The position numbers were made by a program, and so were the translations under genes. A stretch of 64,000 nt of DNA, from contig NZ_JAJOZB010000001.1 in NCBI RefSeq assembly GCF_023701745.1, positions 5,741,501-5,805,500 on the forward strand, read 5' to 3'. Below the pieces are notes generated by a model. That model was not told the DNA's origin. It saw nothing but the letters and a program-made list of their open reading frames with translations, and made no database searches. This document shows, piece after piece, positions 34,685 through 43,319 of this stretch. The DNA comes from Streptomyces sp. RKAG293 (GTDB lineage Bacteria; Actinomycetota; Actinomycetes; Streptomycetales; Streptomycetaceae). Position 1 is the stretch's first letter. Every line of letters begins with the position of its first letter.

Positions 34685-35646
34685 GGCGACGGCCGGCGGT
34701 AGTGGTAGCCGTGATGGGTGGTGAAACCCATCCGGTCGTACAGCGCCCGTGCGGCGTCGTTGTCCGCCTCGACCTGGAGGTACGCGAACGACGCGCCCTC
34801 CTCGACGGCCCGGCGGGCGAGCGCGGCCATCACGGCGGTGGCGAGCCCCCGCCGCCGGAACGCCGGTTCGACCTCGACGGCACCGAACAGCGCCCACCGG
34901 CCGTCCACCACGCCGCGCCCGATCGCCCCGGGCGCGGTGGCGAACCAGACGGACGGCCCGCCGAGCACCACCTTCAGCGCTTGTTCCGCCAGGTCACCCG
35001 TGCGGTGGTACGACGCGAGCCAGGAATCCCCGGGCTCGCGGGTCAGGGTGACGGCGTCCGCGCCGGGCAGTTCCGCGAGCGGCGCGAGGGGTGCGGTGCG
35101 GACCAGGGTGTCGGCCTCCCGGAGCCAGCCGCGCCGGTCGAGCTCGGCGGCGAGCGGCGCGTCGTCGGGGACCTGGAGGTACGGGGTCGTGCCGCGTTCG
35201 CCGTACCAGCGCACGACGAACTCCAGCGCCTCGTCCAGCGGCACCTGGGGATCGCCGTGCGCGAGAACGGAGTTGGCCCGCCGGGTGAACCCGCCCGCGG
35301 CTCTGAGGGTCCACTCCCCGAGCCGCTCGCTCTCCGTCGCCGGCCAGGCGCGCGAGGCCGCCTCCTGGAGCTCCGCCGGGCTCACCCGCGCGCTGCGGCG
35401 CACCGGAGCGGGGGGCACGACCTTTCCCGCGACCAGCGCGGATTCGGCGATCCTGACGGTTTCACCGTCCCGACGAGTGACGCACACCACTCCGTGATCC
35501 CACGATGCGAGAACACCGAGGGTGTCACTGAACGTAGGCTGCCCGTCAGCGATCTCCAGTACCCGCCGTACCGAAACGCGTTTTCCCACGTCAGCAGGGC
35601 TGATGCGGACCACTAGCCGTCCTGTGGCGGCGAAATCCATAGTCAT
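34681..35646 (-). CDS. GNAT-family N-acetyltransferase
   Basis: A 321-residue protein. The C-terminal domain (about 170-320) shows the acetyl-CoA loop VEPAFRRRGLATAVMAAL and the terminal GNAT motif DNDAARALYDRMGF. The N-terminal 90 residues form a small beta-rich domain (VGKRVSVRRVLEI) and the middle may be a degenerate second GNAT half. The substrate is unknown. The first of two close ATGs (35646) is preceded by AGAGGGG at good spacing. The gene is divergent from the ferredoxin gene, and its stop codon overlaps the next gene. Confidence 0.88.
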   Translation of the reverse strand: MTMDFAATGRLVVRISPADVGKRVSVRRVLEIADGQPTFSDTLGVLASWDHGVVCVTRRDGETVRIAESALVAGKVVPPAPVRRSARVSPAELQEAASRAWPATESERLGEWTLRAAGGFTRRANSVLAHGDPQVPLDEALEFVVRWYGERGTTPYLQVPDDAPLAAELDRRGWLREADTLVRTAPLAPLAELPGADAVTLTREPGDSWLASYHRTGDLAEQALKVVLGGPSVWFATAPGAIGRGVVDGRWALFGAVEVEPAFRRRGLATAVMAALARRAVEEGASFAYLQVEADNDAARALYDRMGFTTHHGYHYRRPSP

Positions 35647-35754
35647 CAGTGCCCCTCTTGTTCGTCTCGTGCCCAGGAACGGAGATACTAGAGGCGGGCA
35701 TCGACGACGCCGCGCTCCCGCGCGAGATGAGCCCTACCGAGGAGGAACGACAGC

Positions 35755-36081
35755 GTGACCTACGTCATCGCGCAGCCTTGTGTCGACGTCAAGGACAAGG
35801 CGTGTATCGAAGAGTGCCCGGTCGACTGCATCTACGAGGGCTCCAGGTCCTTGTACATCCACCCGGACGAATGCGTCGACTGCGGCGCCTGTGAGCCGGT
35901 CTGCCCGGTCGAGGCCATCTTCTACGAGGACGACACCCCGGAGGAGTGGAAGGACTACTACAAGGCGAATGTGGAGTTCTTCGACGAGCTCGGATCGCCT
36001 GGTGGCGCCTCGAAGCTCGGGCTGATCGAGCGGGACCACCCCTTCATCGCCGCGCTGGAACCGCAGAACCAGCCCGGCTGA
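35755..36081 (+). CDS. fdxA: Seven-iron ferredoxin
   Basis: A 108-residue soluble electron carrier of the actinobacterial FdxA/FdxC type. Cys9, Cys17, Cys21-Pro and Cys50 form one cluster site (3Fe-4S type spacing, C-x7-C-x3-CP), while Cys40, Cys43, Cys46 and Cys25 form the [4Fe-4S] site. The C-terminal extension without cysteines is typical of this group. The GTG start follows GAGGAGG. The neighbouring DapC-type aminotransferase gene follows in the same direction, an arrangement also seen as fdxC-Rv1178 in M. tuberculosis. Confidence 0.95.
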   Translation: MTYVIAQPCVDVKDKACIEECPVDCIYEGSRSLYIHPDECVDCGACEPVCPVEAIFYEDDTPEEWKDYYKANVEFFDELGSPGGASKLGLIERDHPFIAALEPQNQPG

Positions 36082-36169
36082 TCACGACCGCACGATGCGT
36101 CGGTCCCGTACGGGGAGGCTTCCGTACGGGACCGGCGTCGTTCTCCAGTCCAGGAAAGTGAGCACCAGC

Positions 36170-37267
36170 GTGGCGCCAGTCTCCGACCGTCTCCCCGTCT
36201 TCCCCTGGGACCGGCTAGAGCCGTACAAGTCCGCGGCCGCCGCACACGCCGACGGCATCGTCGACCTGTCGGTGGGCACCCCCGTGGACCCGGTCCCGGC
36301 CGTGATCCGCAAGGCGCTGTCCGCCGCCGCGGACAGCCCCGGCTACCCGCAGACGTACGGCACCGGCTCGCTGCGGGACGCCGTCGCCGAGTATCTGCGG
36401 GACCGGCTCGGCATCACGGGCGCCCAGCCGGCGAACGTGCTGCCGCTGATCGGCTCCAAGGAGCTGGTCGGCTGGCTGCCGACGCTGCTGGGGTTGCGCG
36501 AGGGCGACCAGGTCGCCTACCCGGAGCTGGCCTACCCGACGTACGAGATCGGGGCGCTCGTCGCCCGCGCCGAGCCGGTGACGTACGCCGACCCGGTCGC
36601 CGACCTCGACCCGGCGCGCGTCAAACTGCTCTGGCTCAACACCCCGTCGAACCCGACCGGCCGGGTGCTGGCCGCCGCCGAACTGCGCCGCATCGTGGAC
36701 TGGGCGCGCGAGCACGGCATCCTCGTCGTCTCCGACGAGTGCTACATCGAGCTGGGCTGGGACGCCGAACCGGTCTCCGTCCTGCACCCCGACGTGTGCG
36801 GTGACAGCCACGACGGACTGATCGCCGTCCACTCGCTCTCCAAGCGCTCCAACTTCGCCGGGTACCGGGGCGCGTTCCTGGCCGGCGACGCCGCCGTCGT
36901 CAAGGAGCTGCTGGGGGTGCGCAAGCACACCGGCATGATCGTCCCCGCGCCCGTGCAGTCCGCGATGATCGCCGCGCTCGGCGACCGCGAGCACGCCGTC
37001 GTGCAGAAGGAGCGCTACGCCCGGCGGCGGGCCGTGCTGCGGACCGCCTTCGAGGCCGCCGGGTTCCGGATCGAGCACAGCGAGGCGAGCCTCTACCTGT
37101 GGGCCACCCGCGGGGAGTCCTGCTGGGACACCGTCGGCGACCTGGCCAAGCAGGGCATCCTGGTCGCCCCGGGCGAGTTCTACGGTCCGACGGGCGCGCA
37201 CTTCGTACGGGTCGCGTTCACCGCGCTCGACGAGCGGGTGGACGCCGCGGTGCGCCGGCTGGCCTGA
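36170..37267 (+). CDS. dapC: Succinyldiaminopimelate aminotransferase (DapC, actinobacterial type)
   Basis: A 365-residue PLP-dependent class I/II aminotransferase of the lysine/meso-diaminopimelate pathway, making N-succinyl-2-amino-6-ketopimelate from or to succinyl-DAP. Seen are LPVFPWDRLEPYK at the N-terminus, the substrate loop GTPVDPVP, NTPSNPTG, the SDECYIELGW region and Schiff-base lysine in SLSKRSNFAGYRG. Two GTGs compete: 36158 is adjacent to AGGAAA and 36170 has better spacing and matches the usual family N-terminus; I chose 36170. dapE, the next step, lies 1.9 kb downstream. Confidence 0.88.
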   Translation: MAPVSDRLPVFPWDRLEPYKSAAAAHADGIVDLSVGTPVDPVPAVIRKALSAAADSPGYPQTYGTGSLRDAVAEYLRDRLGITGAQPANVLPLIGSKELVGWLPTLLGLREGDQVAYPELAYPTYEIGALVARAEPVTYADPVADLDPARVKLLWLNTPSNPTGRVLAAAELRRIVDWAREHGILVVSDECYIELGWDAEPVSVLHPDVCGDSHDGLIAVHSLSKRSNFAGYRGAFLAGDAAVVKELLGVRKHTGMIVPAPVQSAMIAALGDREHAVVQKERYARRRAVLRTAFEAAGFRIEHSEASLYLWATRGESCWDTVGDLAKQGILVAPGEFYGPTGAHFVRVAFTALDERVDAAVRRLA

Positions 37268-37292
37268 CGTCCCCCGTTGTCCCCGCACAGCC

Positions 37293-37332
37293 CGAAGGGG
37301 CCCGGAGAGCGCGCGCTCCCCGGGCCCCTTCG
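37293..37332. terminator. Bidirectional terminator after dapC
   Basis: Perfect 13-bp arms cgaaggggcccgg and ccgggccccttcg enclose a second self-complementary core (gagcgcgcgctc). It lies between the convergent dapC and secreted-protein genes. Confidence 0.85.
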
Positions 37333-37361
37333 CGTGGCTCCGCCGTGCCTGGCCGCGGTGC

Positions 37362-37859
37362 CTAGCCGCCGAGCGGCAGGCTGCCGAGCGGCAGCGCGTT
37401 GGTCGGGAGGGTGCTGACCGGGAGGGCGCCGGCCGACGGGAGCGAGGAACCGCCGGGCATGCCGGCGACCGGGAGGGTCTCGGCGCCGGACAGGCCGGCC
37501 GCGCCCACGGACTTGGTGGTCGAGCCGAGGAGATCGCCGGTGGAGCCCGCGGCGTCGCCTGCGGCCTTCTGAGCGGCCGGGGCGGCGGTCTTCCCGGTGG
37601 TGCCGACCGTCCGGCCCGCGGCCGGGACGGCCGTCTGCACGGTCTTGCTGCCGGCCTCGGCGGCCAGGCCGCTGGCCTGCTGGGAGGCGCCGTCGAGGGT
37701 GTTGCCCAGGCTCGCGCCGTCAAGGTTGGTCAGTCCACCCAGGTCAGCCGTCTGCGGCAGCTCGGCGGCCGACGCGGCGCCGGCACCCAGCAGGGGAGCC
37801 GCGGCCGCACCGATCAGCAGGGCTGCACGGGCGATCCGACGCGAAAGGGGGAGGGACAT
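37362..37859 (-). CDS. Small secreted Ala/Gly/Leu/Pro-rich protein
   Basis: A 165-residue exported protein. The signal peptide (residues 1-32) has a twin-Arg-free basic start MSLPLSRRIARAALL and a cleavage motif GAASA before AELPQ. The mature part is low complexity, with pseudo-repeats around Gly-Gly-Leu, Ala-Gly and a C-terminal LPL-type run (ALPVSTLPTNALPLGSLPLGG). No cysteines are present. The ATG follows AAAGGAG, strong evidence for translation. Proteins of this kind are called ATP-binding or hypothetical in databases without support. Function unknown; probably a cell-surface or matrix protein. Confidence 0.85.
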   Translation of the reverse strand: MSLPLSRRIARAALLIGAAAAPLLGAGAASAAELPQTADLGGLTNLDGASLGNTLDGASQQASGLAAEAGSKTVQTAVPAAGRTVGTTGKTAAPAAQKAAGDAAGSTGDLLGSTTKSVGAAGLSGAETLPVAGMPGGSSLPSAGALPVSTLPTNALPLGSLPLGG

Positions 37860-38134
37860 GGTGCTCCTTTTACGGAGGGGGGACGGGACATGTCCGCTGG
37901 GCGGACGTGCTGACTACCGCTCCAGGAGCCCGAAGGTTGCGGCCGTTCGAGGTAAAGAGTTGGTAATGCGTCGCATAATAGTGCTCCGGCAAAATGGGCC
38001 ATTCCGGTCACCTCGCAAAGAAGTGAGGAAACGTCACATCGCTTGTGTGGCAAGGGAATTGGCGGCCAGTCGGGGGAATTGGCCGCTTCCAGGGTTTGAC
38101 GTAGCCGCTATGCGCCTGCGGGTGACGCGCCGCA

Positions 38135-39076
38135 CTATTGCGCGACCGTGATCCGTACGTCTCCGTCGGCGGTCCCGGCCGCACCGGTGTCGGACTTCTG
38201 CCAGCCCCTGCCGGAATCGGCCGCCCGCCACTGCTTGTCCTGGAACGAGACCTTCTCGACCTTCAGGTCCGCGGAATGGGCCACCGCCCACTGCGCCACC
38301 TCCCAGCCGCGGCGCTTCCCGTCGCCCTCCGCCGCGCCTCCGGCGGGGGCCGACGGCACCTGGACGGTCCGCTCGCGCGCCGTGCCGCCACCGGCCCTGC
38401 CCTCGGCCGGGCGCGGGGTGACCTGCGGTCCGAACTCACGGGCCAGCTGCTTGCGGACCTGCGCGGGATCGCCCGTCGTGACGGTCTCGCCCGAGCCCAG
38501 GGTGCAGTTGAGCGCACCGGGCTGCCGGCCGGTCAGCGCCGAGGTCAGCAGGGTCGCGTCCGCCTCGTGCTTCGCGTACGCCTGCGGGAAGCCGCTCTTC
38601 TGCACCCGCTGGGCGGCCACGGTCAGCGGCAGCCGCGAATAGCCCTCGATCTTCACCAGGCCGTCGAAGAACTCGTTCGTGGCGTGCACCGGGTCCATGA
38701 TCTGTTCCGGAGTGCCCCAGCCCTGCGAGGGCCGCTGCTGGAACAGGCCGAGCGAGTCCCGGTCGCCGTGGTCGAGATTGCGGAGCATCGACTCCTGCAT
38801 CGAGGTGGCCAGCGCTATCGTCAGCGCCCGCTCCGGCAGCCCCCTGGACGTCGCGACCGCGGCGATCGTCGAGGCGTTCGCCGCCTGCTGCGACTCCAGC
38901 TTCATGGTGTTGCCGTCCGCCGCGACCGTGCACCCGGCGCGCTGGGTGCGGCTCTCGACGACGTAGTAGGCGCCGTATCCGGCGATCCCGAGCAGGACGA
39001 GGCCGGCGACGGTCAGCCGGAGTCGGCGGCCGTGCCGGCGAGGACGCCGCTCCGGTGTCGGCGAAGGCTGGGACAT
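38135..39076 (-). CDS. Membrane-anchored lytic-transglycosylase-like protein
   Basis: A 313-residue protein with a basic cytoplasmic tail, one helix at about residues 22-40 (LTVAGLVLLGIAGYGAYYVV) and an extracellular domain. The segment ATSMQESMLRNLDHGDRDSLGLFQQRP resembles the Glu-containing active-site helix plus SLGLFQQ motif of lysozyme-like/SLT domains, so it may act on peptidoglycan. A Ser/Gly-rich linker and a C-terminal domain with VAQWAVAHSADLKVEKVSFQDKQW follow. It appears leaderless (see -10 at 39084-39089) and is divergent from dapE. Database names such as heavy-metal transporter are not supported by the sequence. Confidence 0.85.
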   Translation of the reverse strand: MSQPSPTPERRPRRHGRRLRLTVAGLVLLGIAGYGAYYVVESRTQRAGCTVAADGNTMKLESQQAANASTIAAVATSRGLPERALTIALATSMQESMLRNLDHGDRDSLGLFQQRPSQGWGTPEQIMDPVHATNEFFDGLVKIEGYSRLPLTVAAQRVQKSGFPQAYAKHEADATLLTSALTGRQPGALNCTLGSGETVTTGDPAQVRKQLAREFGPQVTPRPAEGRAGGGTARERTVQVPSAPAGGAAEGDGKRRGWEVAQWAVAHSADLKVEKVSFQDKQWRAADSGRGWQKSDTGAAGTADGDVRITVAQ

Positions 39077-39083
39077 GACGCCC

Positions 39084-39089
39084 ACCGTA
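39084..39089 (-). promoter_or_regulatory. -10 element of leaderless lytic-transglycosylase-like gene
   Basis: On the minus strand TACGGT lies seven bases before the ATG at 39076, and no ribosome site is seen. Confidence 0.5.
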
Positions 39090-39164
39090 CCCACACACCA
39101 CTCCGGAGCCCCGAACGCCGGCGCCGGACGTGTGCACGTCGTGGGAGGTCCACGGGACCGCCGG

Positions 39165-39170
39165 TAGGGT
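39165..39170 (+). promoter_or_regulatory. -10 element of leaderless dapE promoter
   Basis: TAGGGT lies seven bases before the dapE ATG with no ribosome site between, which supports the start at 39178 over upstream in-frame codons. Confidence 0.55.
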
Positions 39171-39177
39171 CGGAGCC

Positions 39178-40248
39178 ATGACCGCCAGCCCGCTCGACCT
39201 CAGCCAGGATGCCGCCGTCGTCACGGCGCAGCTCGTGGACATCCCCTCCGTCAGCCTCGCCGAGAAGGCGCTGGCCGACATCGTGGAGGAGGCGCTGCGC
39301 GCCCTTCCGCACCTGACCGTGGACCGGGACGGGGACGCGGTCGTGGCGCGGACGAACCTGGGCCGCGCCGAGCGGGTGGTGCTCGCCGGACACCTGGACA
39401 CGGTGCCGATCGCGGACAACCTGCCGTCCCGGCTCGACGCCGACGGCCTGCTGTGGGGCTGCGGCACCACCGACATGAAGTCCGGCCTCGCCGTACAGCT
39501 GCGCCTCGCCGCGACGCTGCCCGAGCCCAACCGCGACCTCACCTTCGTCTTCTACGACGCCGAGGAGATCGCCGCCCAGTTCAACGGCCTCAAGCGGCTC
39601 GTCGAGAACCACCCCGAGTGGCTGGCCGGCGACTTCGCGGTGCTCCTGGAGCCCACCGACGCCCAGGTGCACGGCGGCTGCCAGGGCACCCTGCGGGTCA
39701 GGGTGCAGACCACCGGCCGCCGCGCCCACTCCGCACGCAGCTGGCTCGGTGAGAACGCCATCCACAAGGCCGCGCCGATCCTCGCCCGGCTCGCCGCCTA
39801 CGAGCCCCGCCGGGTCGTCATCGACGGGCTGGTCTACCCCGAGGGTCTGAACGCGGTGATGATCGAGGGCGGGCACGCGGGGAATGTGATTCCCGACACG
39901 TGCGCGGTGATCGTCAACTACCGGTTCTCGCCCGATCAGACCGAGGCCGAGGCGCTCGCGCACGTCACCGAAGTCTTCGAGGGATTCGAGGTCGTGCCCA
40001 CCGACAGCGCGCCCGGCGCGCTGCCCGGACTGTCCCAGCCGGCCGCCGCCGCGTTCGTCGCGGCCATCGGAACCGAGCCGTTCGGCAAGGAATCCTGGAC
40101 CGACGTGGCCCGTTTCTCCGCCCTCGGCATCCCGGCGGTCAACTACGGCCCCGGCAATCCCAAGCTGGCCCACACCCGCGAGGAGAACGTGTCGGTGGCC
40201 GCCGTCCTGGAGGCCGAGGAGCGGCTGCGGGCCTGGCTCACCGCCTGA
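39178..40248 (+). CDS. dapE: Succinyl-diaminopimelate desuccinylase
   Basis: A 356-residue di-zinc peptidase-family M20 enzyme that releases LL-diaminopimelate from its N-succinyl form, needed for peptidoglycan and lysine. Ligands are visible in LAGHLDTVP (His), GTTDMKSG (bridging Asp), YDAEEI (catalytic/ligand Glu pair), LEPTDAQVHGGCQG (Glu/Asp) and the terminal His in LAHTREENV. The dimerisation lid (about 175-290) contains RRAHSARSW. It is 356 residues, normal for actinobacterial DapE. dapD, which neighbours dapE in M. tuberculosis, is not in this window. Confidence 0.93.
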   Translation: MTASPLDLSQDAAVVTAQLVDIPSVSLAEKALADIVEEALRALPHLTVDRDGDAVVARTNLGRAERVVLAGHLDTVPIADNLPSRLDADGLLWGCGTTDMKSGLAVQLRLAATLPEPNRDLTFVFYDAEEIAAQFNGLKRLVENHPEWLAGDFAVLLEPTDAQVHGGCQGTLRVRVQTTGRRAHSARSWLGENAIHKAAPILARLAAYEPRRVVIDGLVYPEGLNAVMIEGGHAGNVIPDTCAVIVNYRFSPDQTEAEALAHVTEVFEGFEVVPTDSAPGALPGLSQPAAAAFVAAIGTEPFGKESWTDVARFSALGIPAVNYGPGNPKLAHTREENVSVAAVLEAEERLRAWLTA

Positions 40249-40364
40249 CGCCCAGGACCCGGCGGCGGGCCCGGTGGGAACCGCGCGGGCCGATATCCGC
40301 GTGATGTTCTCGCCATGGTGTGATCGGATGCGACCGATCGTGTGGGGGGAAGAAGGCTGTTTCC

Positions 40365-41444
40365 ATGGGACTGACCAGTCCGCTGTTCTTCGTGGTGCTC
40401 ATCGTCGCGGCCGTCGCGGCCGTGGCGGGGGCCGTGCTGCTCTGGGGGCGCGTGCCGGGCCCCCGGCTGCTCCGGCTGCCCGCCCGCGTCGGGATGATCG
40501 TGGTGTGCCAGCTGACGGCGGTCTTCGTGGTGATGGCCGGGGTGAACAACCAGTACGGCTTCTACGCCTCCTGGGACGACCTGCTGGGCGGCGGCAGCGG
40601 GGGCGGCAGCATGAACGCCTCCGCGAAGCACAAGGCGCCGCCGCCGGGACCGGCGCAGCTGACGGTGAAGTTCGACCCGTACGCGCAGGGGTTCCGCAAG
40701 GCGGACGTGCTCGGCGCCAAGTCCGGCGCGTCGGGGGACGTCATGGTCTGGACGCCGCCGCAGTACGACAAGAAGGAGTACGCGAACACCCGCTTCCCGG
40801 TGATCGTGGTGCTGCACGGCCTGCCCGGGAGCCCCCGCAGCTTCCTGCGCGCCATGCGGCTCGGCCAGATCATGGAGCGGCAGATCACCGAGGGCAAGGC
40901 CGAGCCGGCCATCCTCGTCCTGCCGACGATCACGCCCAAGGGCGCCAAGGCCGGCTGCGCCGACGCGCCGGGCCGGGGCAAGGGCGGCACCTGGCTCGCC
41001 CAGGACGTGCCGGACGTGGTCGCGCACAACTTCCGTACCCTGCCCGCCCCGAGCGGCTGGGCGGTGATGGGCATATCGACCGGCGGCTACTGCGCCGCCC
41101 GGCTCGCCCTCGACTACCCCTCCCGGTACGTGGCGGGCGCCGCGCTGGCCCCCGACAACCCCGCGGAGGGCCCCCGTTCACCGCTGTGGCTGGCCCACAA
41201 CACCAAGCCGAACGTGGACCTCCTGGTGGGGTCGAGCGTCCAGGACCCCGAGAGCCCGCCGCGGTTCGCCGACTGGCTCGGGCACGCGGTCCAGGCGCCG
41301 ACGACCGTCACCCCCATGCTGCTGGACACCGGCGGCCACAACTGGAAGACCTGGGGACGGATGTTCCCCGACGCGCTCACCTGGGTGAGCAGTCATCTGG
41401 AGGCGCCGCGCGTTGTGCCGCTGGCCAGCCCTGACGCGCCGTGA
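40365..41444 (+). CDS. Membrane-anchored esterase (alpha/beta hydrolase, Esterase_phd-like)
   Basis: A 359-residue protein. Two N-terminal helices (about 6-26 and 43-63) precede a Gly/Ser-rich linker and an extracellular alpha/beta-hydrolase domain of about 250 residues that begins SGDVMVWTPPQYDKKEY. The oxyanion region VVLHGLPGSPRSF and the nucleophile Ser in GISTGGYCAARLAL are clear; the His is probably in DTGGHNWKTW. This layout resembles mycolyltransferase/esterase-D-type proteins secreted by actinobacteria. The ATG follows GGGGGGAAGAAGG. The substrate is unknown; mycolyl transfer is unlikely in a mycolate-free genus. Confidence 0.88.
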   Translation: MGLTSPLFFVVLIVAAVAAVAGAVLLWGRVPGPRLLRLPARVGMIVVCQLTAVFVVMAGVNNQYGFYASWDDLLGGGSGGGSMNASAKHKAPPPGPAQLTVKFDPYAQGFRKADVLGAKSGASGDVMVWTPPQYDKKEYANTRFPVIVVLHGLPGSPRSFLRAMRLGQIMERQITEGKAEPAILVLPTITPKGAKAGCADAPGRGKGGTWLAQDVPDVVAHNFRTLPAPSGWAVMGISTGGYCAARLALDYPSRYVAGAALAPDNPAEGPRSPLWLAHNTKPNVDLLVGSSVQDPESPPRFADWLGHAVQAPTTVTPMLLDTGGHNWKTWGRMFPDALTWVSSHLEAPRVVPLASPDAP

Positions 41445-41451
41445 TGCGTCG

Positions 41452-41457
41452 TACGCT
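41452..41457 (+). promoter_or_regulatory. -10 element of leaderless LOG-like gene
   Basis: TACGCT lies six bases before the ATG at 41464 with no ribosome site, supporting that start over 41413. Confidence 0.5.
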
Positions 41458-41463
41458 GCTCGC

Positions 41464-42279
41464 ATGAGTACCGCACGCAGGGACACGAGCAACGCGCAGG
41501 AGGCGGCAGCGGCGGCCAACGAGGCGGCCGAGCGCTCTTCTCCGCAGGGACAGGGCTGGCCGGAACGGCACACCGGGCCGGTGGTCCGGCGGCGCGACCA
41601 GGTACAGGCCGGCACCACCGACCAGCGGTTGCTGGACAGCCGCGGCCCCTCGGAATGGGTGCACGGCGATCCCTGGCGGGTCATGCGCATCCAGTCCGAG
41701 TTCGTCGAGGGATTCGGCGCCCTGGCCGAACTCGGCCCCGCCGTCAGCGTGTTCGGCTCCGCCCGCACCCCGGTCGACTCGGTGGAGTACGCGGCGGGCA
41801 TCGCGATCGGCCGGGCGCTGGCCGAGGCCGGCTTCGCGGTGATCACCGGTGGTGGCCCCGGTGCGATGGAGGCCGCCAACAAGGGCGCGGGCGAGGCGGG
41901 CGGGGTGTCCGTCGGGCTCGGCATCGAGCTGCCCTTCGAGCAGGGCCTCAACCCCTACGTCGACATCGGGGTGAACTTCCGCTACTTCTTCGTCCGCAAG
42001 ACGATGTTCGTGAAGTACGCGCGCGGTTTCGTCGTGCTCCCCGGCGGCTTCGGCACCCTGGACGAGCTGTTCGAGGCCATCACCCTCGTCCAGACGAAGA
42101 AGGTCACCCGGTTCCCGATCGTCCTGTTCGGCACCGCCTACTGGAGCGGCCTCGTCGACTGGGTCCGGGGCACCCTGATCGCGGGCGGCAAGGCCTCCGC
42201 GGCCGATCTGGAGCTGTTCCATCTGACCGACGACGTGGACGAGGCCGTGGCCCTGGTCACCAAGGAGACCGAGGGCTGA
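41464..42279 (+). CDS. LOG-family protein (TIGR00730 Rossmann fold, phosphoribohydrolase-like)
   Basis: A 271-residue cytosolic protein of the lysine-decarboxylase-like/LOG family, which removes ribose-5-phosphate from AMP or cytokinin nucleotides. The signature GGGPGAMEAANKGAGEAGG and the catalytic PGGFGTLDELFE are both intact, while an N-terminal extension of about 85 residues (Ala/Glu/Gly-rich) is unique to actinobacteria. In M. tuberculosis the orthologue position is Rv1205, which makes cytokinins and lies near folP2 as here. It is followed by a hairpin terminator. Confidence 0.9.
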   Translation: MSTARRDTSNAQEAAAAANEAAERSSPQGQGWPERHTGPVVRRRDQVQAGTTDQRLLDSRGPSEWVHGDPWRVMRIQSEFVEGFGALAELGPAVSVFGSARTPVDSVEYAAGIAIGRALAEAGFAVITGGGPGAMEAANKGAGEAGGVSVGLGIELPFEQGLNPYVDIGVNFRYFFVRKTMFVKYARGFVVLPGGFGTLDELFEAITLVQTKKVTRFPIVLFGTAYWSGLVDWVRGTLIAGGKASAADLELFHLTDDVDEAVALVTKETEG

Positions 42280-42301
42280 GCCGGCCCCCGGGGGCAGCCA
42301 G

Positions 42302-42325
42302 GGGACCCCGGCCCGCCGGGGTCCC
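42302..42325. terminator. Terminator between LOG-like gene and folP
   Basis: About 10-11 bp of perfect stem, ggaccccggc with gccggggtcc, leaving a very short loop. It lies between convergent genes and touches the folP stop codon. Confidence 0.65.
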
Positions 42326-43185
42326 TACGCCAGCCCGCGGCGGGCGACCGCGGGCGGCCGGTGGCCCGCGATGGAGGCCACCATGTCGAGGACCTGACGG
42401 GTCTCGGCGACCTCGTGGACGCGGTACACCCGCGCCCCGAGCCAGGCCGAGACCGCGGTGGTCGCCAGCGTCCCGATCAGCCGTTCCTTGACCGGGCGGT
42501 CGAGCGTTTCGCCCACGAAGTCCTTGTTCGACAGCGACACCAGCACCGGCCACCCGGTCTCCGTCATCTCCGGGAGCCGCCGCGTCGCCTCCAGCGAGTG
42601 CCGGGTGTTCTTGCCGAAGTCGTGCCCGGGGTCGATGAGGACGGCGTCGCGCCGCACACCGAGCCCGACGGCCCGCTCCGCGAGGCCCACGGTGACCCGC
42701 AGGATGTCCGCCATGACGTCCTCGTACCCGGTCCGGTGCGGGCGGGTGCGCGGCTCGACGCCGCCGGCGTGCGTGCAGACCAGCCCGACGTCGTAGCGGG
42801 CGGCGACCTCGGCCAGCTTCGGGTCGACGCCGCCCCAGGCGTCGTTCAGCAGATCGGCGCCCGCCTCGCAGGCCGCCTCACCCACCTCGTGCCGCCAGGT
42901 GTCGACGCTGATCACGACGTCCGGGTGCCGCCGGCGGACCTCGGCGACGAAGGCGACCGTGCGGCGGATCTCCTCCTCGGCCGAGACGTCCTCGCCGGGA
43001 CCGGCCTTGACCCCGCCGATGTCGATGATTGCGGCGCCCTCGGACACCGCCCGTTCCACGCGCAGCAGGGCCGGTTCATCGGTGAACGTGGCGCCCTGGT
43101 CGTAGAACGAATCGGGTGTCCGGTTCACGATCGCCATGATGACCAGTTCGTCGTCGCCGAACTCCCGCGTGCCCAGCCGCAGCAT
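42325..43185 (-). CDS. folP: Dihydropteroate synthase paralogue (FolP2-like)
   Basis: A 286-residue TIM-barrel protein of the pterin-binding family. The first signature reads MAIVNRTPDSFYDQGATF where true synthases have MGVVNVTPDSFSDGG; this Arg/Tyr form is the hallmark of mycobacterial FolP2 (Rv1207), which lacks synthase activity. The other motifs are present (IDIGGVKAGPGE, DTWRHEV, LLNDAWGG, DPGHDFGKN, LSNKDFVGE). The family usually has DVGGEST at the second motif, so sulfonamide-target activity is doubtful. The ATG at 43185 follows AGGAGG. The gene neighbours (LOG gene, tag, small membrane protein) match the Rv1205-Rv1210 block. Confidence 0.88.
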   Translation of the reverse strand: MLRLGTREFGDDELVIMAIVNRTPDSFYDQGATFTDEPALLRVERAVSEGAAIIDIGGVKAGPGEDVSAEEEIRRTVAFVAEVRRRHPDVVISVDTWRHEVGEAACEAGADLLNDAWGGVDPKLAEVAARYDVGLVCTHAGGVEPRTRPHRTGYEDVMADILRVTVGLAERAVGLGVRRDAVLIDPGHDFGKNTRHSLEATRRLPEMTETGWPVLVSLSNKDFVGETLDRPVKERLIGTLATTAVSAWLGARVYRVHEVAETRQVLDMVASIAGHRPPAVARRGLA

Positions 43186-43319
43186 TTGCGTGTGCCTCCT
43201 GTAGATCGCCCAACGGCGACGATAGCCGCAGGAGGGCGCCGACTCCTCACAGGAGGGCCCGGCGGGGGCCGGACATGGCACCATCGTGCAAACACATCGC
43301 GCGGCCCCGGGAGACGGTC

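Noticed and set aside
38050..38095. Direct repeat GGAATTGGC-GGCC / GGAATTGGC-CGC as a mobile-element trace
   Set aside because: Only two short copies, with no transposase, inverted ends or target duplication.
37860..38134. Possible c-di-AMP or other riboswitch before the cell-wall-related genes
   Set aside because: The lytic-transglycosylase-like gene is apparently leaderless, and no conserved riboswitch core could be recognised in this region.
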